A stretch of 26,436 nucleotides of DNA from Betaproteobacteria bacterium (GTDB taxonomy: Bacteria; Pseudomonadota; Gammaproteobacteria; Burkholderiales; Thiobacillaceae), in assembly GCA_020049245.1 (NCBI GenBank), contig JAIFLB010000193.1:1-26436 (forward strand), given 5' to 3'. Under the pieces are notes generated by a model that was not told the DNA's origin, ran no database searches, and saw only the letters and a list, made by a program, of their open reading frames with translations. Position numbers and translations under genes: made by a program. Shown piece by piece: positions 23,469 to 26,436 of this stretch (positions within the stretch are counted from its first letter, which is position 1; each line of letters starts with the position of its first letter).

Positions 23469-24755
23469 ATGACTGCAACCGTGGAAATTCTTGACGGCCT
23501 CAATCGCCGCCTCACTCTCAATGTCAACCAGGCCGCTATCCAGGCCGAGGTGAGCAAGCGCCTGAACCAGGTAGCGCGGACAGTCCGAATGGACGGTTTC
23601 CGTCCCGGCAAGGCACCGAAGAATCTGGTTGCCGCTCGCTACTCAGGCGAAATTCGCAACGAGGTGTTTGGCGAAGCCCTGCAACAGGAATTCAGCAGCG
23701 CAATTCAATCCAACAACCTGCATGTGGCCGGTTATCCGCAATTCGCTCCGGCTGAAGGTGGTGCGTTCAACGCGACTTTTGAGGTGTTCCCTGAAATCAA
23801 GTTGGGCGATCTGTCGCAGATCAAGGTGAACCGCCCGGTGGTTGAGGTGGCTGATGCTGATATCGATCGCACGCTCGATGTGCTGCGCAAGCAGCGTGTG
23901 ACCTACCACGCAGTCGAACGTGAAGCCCAGCAGGGCGATCGTGTGCATGTTGATTACATGGGCCAGATTGATGGCGTTGCTTTTCCCGGCGGCGAAGCCA
24001 AGGATTTCCCGGTCGTGCTGGGCGAGGGCCGCACTTTGCCGGCATTCGAAGGTAGCCTGACCGGCATGAAAACCGGTGACAGCAAGTCGTTCGATGTCAC
24101 TTTCCCGGATGATTATTTCGCCAAGGAACTGGCTGGCAAGACCGCGAATTTCAATGTCACGGTCAAATCCGTGCATGAAGCCAAGATGCCTGAGGTCGAT
24201 GCCGACTTTGCCAAGAGCCTGGGCGTCGCCGACGGCGATGTAGCGCGTTTGCGTGATGAAATTCGGACCAATCTGGCGCGTGAAGCCAAACGTCGCGTGC
24301 AGGCCAAGGTCAAGGAGCAAGTGCTGAACGGCTTGCTCGAAGCAACACCGATCGACGTGCCGAGCAACCTGGTTGCGATGGAGCGCACTGCGTTGATGGA
24401 AAAGGCGGTTACCGATCTGAAAGCGCGTGGCATGAAGGAAGCCGACATCAAATTGAGCGACAGCGTGTTTGAACCTCAGGCTAAACGTCGTGTCTGTTTA
24501 GGTTTGCTGATGGATACGATTGTGATCGATCAGAAGATCATTGCTGGCGAAGACCAGGTGCGGGCCATGGTCGACGAGTTCGCGCAAAGCTATGAAGATC
24601 CCTCCGAAGTGGTCGGCTGGTACTACCAGGATGCCACTCGCTTGAAGGAAGCCAAGGCGCTTGTGCTGGAAGAAAATATTGTTAATTGGTTGTTGGGACA
24701 GGCTCAAGTGACCGATCTGCCGACAACCCTGGAAGCCTTGATGGGGAATGTTTGA
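23469..24755 (+). CDS. tig: Trigger factor (ribosome-associated chaperone)
   Basis: A 428-residue chaperone that meets nascent chains at the ribosome exit. The N-terminal ribosome-binding domain carries the signature GFRPGKAP (43-50). A middle FKBP-type peptidyl-prolyl isomerase domain spans about residues 150-245 (GDRVHVDYMGQIDG to TANFNVTVKSV). The remainder is the helical C-terminal chaperone domain. Length is typical (E. coli 432). A Shine-Dalgarno AAGGA stands about 8 nt before ATG 23469. The stop overlaps the clpP start (TGATG), so the two are coupled. Confidence 0.97.
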   Translation: MTATVEILDGLNRRLTLNVNQAAIQAEVSKRLNQVARTVRMDGFRPGKAPKNLVAARYSGEIRNEVFGEALQQEFSSAIQSNNLHVAGYPQFAPAEGGAFNATFEVFPEIKLGDLSQIKVNRPVVEVADADIDRTLDVLRKQRVTYHAVEREAQQGDRVHVDYMGQIDGVAFPGGEAKDFPVVLGEGRTLPAFEGSLTGMKTGDSKSFDVTFPDDYFAKELAGKTANFNVTVKSVHEAKMPEVDADFAKSLGVADGDVARLRDEIRTNLAREAKRRVQAKVKEQVLNGLLEATPIDVPSNLVAMERTALMEKAVTDLKARGMKEADIKLSDSVFEPQAKRRVCLGLLMDTIVIDQKIIAGEDQVRAMVDEFAQSYEDPSEVVGWYYQDATRLKEAKALVLEENIVNWLLGQAQVTDLPTTLEALMGNV

Positions 24756-25378
24756 TGAATAACTGGACACAGGAACCTTCCGGCCTGGGGTATATCCCCA
24801 TGGTCATCGAGCAGAGCGGTCGCGGTGAGCGCGCTTACGACATCTATTCGCGTCTGCTGAAAGAACGCGTGGTGTTCATGGTCGGGCCGGTAAACGATAT
24901 GACTGCCAACGTGGTGGTGGCGCAGTTGCTGTTCCTGGAGTCGGAAAACCCTGACAAGGACATCTACCTGTATATCAATTCGCCTGGCGGTTCGATCACT
25001 TCCGGCATGGCAATTTACGACACCATGCGCTTCATCAAGCCGGATGTGTCCACCTTGTGTATTGGCCAGGCGGCCAGCATGGGCGCTTTCCTGCTTTCCG
25101 CTGGCGCCAAGGGCAAGCGCTTCGTGCTTCCCAATTCGCGCGTCATGATCCATCAACCCTTGGGCGGTTTTCAGGGCCAGGCGACGGATATCGAAATCCA
25201 CGCCAAGGAAATTCTCTACCTGAAGGAAAGACTTAACGGCTTGCTGGCTGAACATACCGGGCAACCGATGGAAACCATTGAACGTGATACCGATCGTGAC
25301 AACTTCATGAGCGCTGAAACCGCCGTGGCTTATGGCTTGGCGGACAAGGTGCTGGCAAATCGCAACGATCCCGCGTAA
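24755..25378 (+). CDS. clpP: ATP-dependent Clp protease proteolytic subunit
   Basis: A 207-residue serine peptidase that forms the two-ring ClpP chamber. The catalytic triad by alignment to E. coli is Ser108 (QAASMGAF), His133 (MIHQPLGG) and Asp182 (DTDRDNF). INSPGGSITSGMAIYD forms the oxyanion/substrate strand. The open frame reaches back to 24686 inside tig, but ATG 24755 gives the family N-terminus NNWTQEPSGLGYIPMVIEQ. It precedes clpX by 51 bp, the normal order for the ATPase partner. Confidence 0.97.
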   Translation: MNNWTQEPSGLGYIPMVIEQSGRGERAYDIYSRLLKERVVFMVGPVNDMTANVVVAQLLFLESENPDKDIYLYINSPGGSITSGMAIYDTMRFIKPDVSTLCIGQAASMGAFLLSAGAKGKRFVLPNSRVMIHQPLGGFQGQATDIEIHAKEILYLKERLNGLLAEHTGQPMETIERDTDRDNFMSAETAVAYGLADKVLANRNDPA

Positions 25379-25429
25379 ACTTGACTGAAATTATCGGGTA
25401 TTAGATTTACTTTACGCACGGAGCTCAAC

Positions 25430-26436
25430 ATGGCCGAGAAATCAGGCGACGAAAAACTGCTTTATTGCTCCTTCTGCGGAAAAAGTCAGCATGAGGTTCG
25501 CAAACTGATTGCAGGACCGAGCGTATTCATTTGCGACGAATGCGTTGATCTTTGTCTCGACATCATTCGTGAAGATGTCGGCAAGGAAGCCGACAAGGAA
25601 ACCGGCGACCGTCTGCCGACACCGCAAGAAATCAGCGCGGTGCTGGATCAGTATGTGATTGGCCAAAGCGTGGCCAAGCGGGCGCTGGCGGTTGCCGTTT
25701 ACAACCATTACAAGCGGTTGCGTCAACCGGGCGGCAGCAAGGACGACGAAGTCGAATTGGCCAAGAGCAATATTCTGCTGATCGGTCCGACCGGTTCTGG
25801 CAAGACGTTGCTGGCACAGACACTGGCTCGCCAGCTCAATGTGCCGTTCGTGATTTCCGATGCAACCACATTGACCGAAGCCGGCTATGTGGGTGAGGAC
25901 GTCGAGAACATCATCCAGAAACTGTTGCAGAAGTGCGATTACGACGTTGAAAAAGCCAAGAACGGCATCGTCTATATCGATGAAATCGACAAGATTTCGC
26001 GCCGTTCGGAAAACCCGTCGATCACCCGACAGTTGCCTCGATACCGCCGCAGGGCGGGCGCAAGCATCCGAATCAGGAATATATTCAGGTTGATACCACC
26101 AACATTCTTTTCATTGTTGGCGGTGCCTTTAGTGGCCTTGAGCGCGTGATTCGCGATCGTACGGAAAAATCCGGCATCGGTTTCGGCGCGGAAGTGAAGA
26201 GCAAGGACAACCGCAAGGATATTGGTGAAGTTTTCCGCATGGTGGAGCCGGAAGACCTGATCAAGTTCGGCCTGATCCCGGAATTCGTCGGTCGCTTGCC
26301 GGTCATTGCGACGCTGGAAGAACTTGATGTGACCGCGTTGAAACAGATTCTGACCACGCCGAAGAACGCGTTGACACGGCAGTTCGAGAAGCTGTTCCAG
26401 ATGGAAGGCGTCGATCTCGAGTTCCGTGAAGAAGCG
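25430..26436 (+). pseudogene. clpX: clpX, Clp protease ATPase subunit: frameshifted by an internal deletion, and partial at the right edge
   Basis: The first frame encodes a normal ClpX N-terminus: a four-Cys zinc-binding domain (CSFC...CDEC, about 13-38), Walker A GPTGSGKT, pore loop GYVGED and Walker B IVYIDEIDK, up to NPSITR at 26010-26029. It then turns into nonsense and stops at 26149. The true ClpX sequence resumes in another frame from about 26032 (VASIPPQGGRKHPNQEYIQVD) and stays ClpX-like to the window end. Between the two, ClpX normally has DVSGEGVQQALLKLIEGT. About 52 nt are missing, which also shifts the frame. If real, no functional ClpX is made from this copy. An assembly or consensus error is the main alternative. 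A good Shine-Dalgarno GGAG (25420-25423) precedes ATG 25430. Confidence 0.9.

Noticed and set aside
23336..23611. Minus-strand open frame ending in GGTRTPTP across the tRNA-Leu gene
   Set aside because: This peptide is the well-known artefact of translating the T arm and acceptor of a tRNA in antisense, and the rest of the frame is a tig shadow.

Overview
The window looks like ordinary chromosomal DNA from a Gram-negative betaproteobacterium, probably Rhodocyclales or Nitrosomonadales. This is inferred from gene content and order (alaC-hom-thrC; pyrG-kdsA-eno-ftsB-zipA-ligA-galU; hpnCDE; tRNA-Leu-tig-clpP-clpX), from LPS (KDO) and ubiquinone genes, and from a moderately GC-rich coding style. 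No species can be named from the sequence alone. I see no CRISPR array, insertion sequence, phage gene or rRNA.

Layout from left to right. (1) 1-513 is eroded: the tail of a GNAT-like acetyltransferase, then the C-terminal half of a Crp/Fnr regulator with no sensor domain. (2) A minus-strand Mth938-like gene diverges from alaC-hom-thrC (alanine aminotransferase, homoserine dehydrogenase, threonine synthase). Directly behind thrC sit a secreted RNase of the RNase Sa/barnase type and a barstar-like inhibitor. (3) Convergent to these is lplT, followed by about 370 bp without a gene that holds a short tandem repeat and possible gene debris. (4) Next come a LysR regulator, a translationally coupled small protein of unknown function, ubiG and a HAD phosphatase, then a minus-strand HIT protein. 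(5) The long housekeeping run pyrG-kdsA-eno-ftsB-zipA-ligA-galU covers CTP synthesis, KDO synthesis, glycolysis, division, DNA ligation and UDP-glucose. Several of its genes are joined by ATGA overlaps. (6) On the minus strand, hpnC-hpnD-hpnE make squalene from farnesyl diphosphate, and the last gene overlaps an SDR oxidoreductase. (7) tRNA-Leu(UAG), trigger factor, clpP and clpX form the protein folding and degradation block. clpX runs off the right edge.

The strongest anomaly is clpX: two reading frames join at about 26028-26032, where roughly 52 nt of highly conserved coding sequence are absent. This would inactivate ClpX if it is real, though an assembly error is possible. The RNase-barstar pair behind thrC is the most interesting accessory element. 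I found no convincing undescribed multi-gene system.
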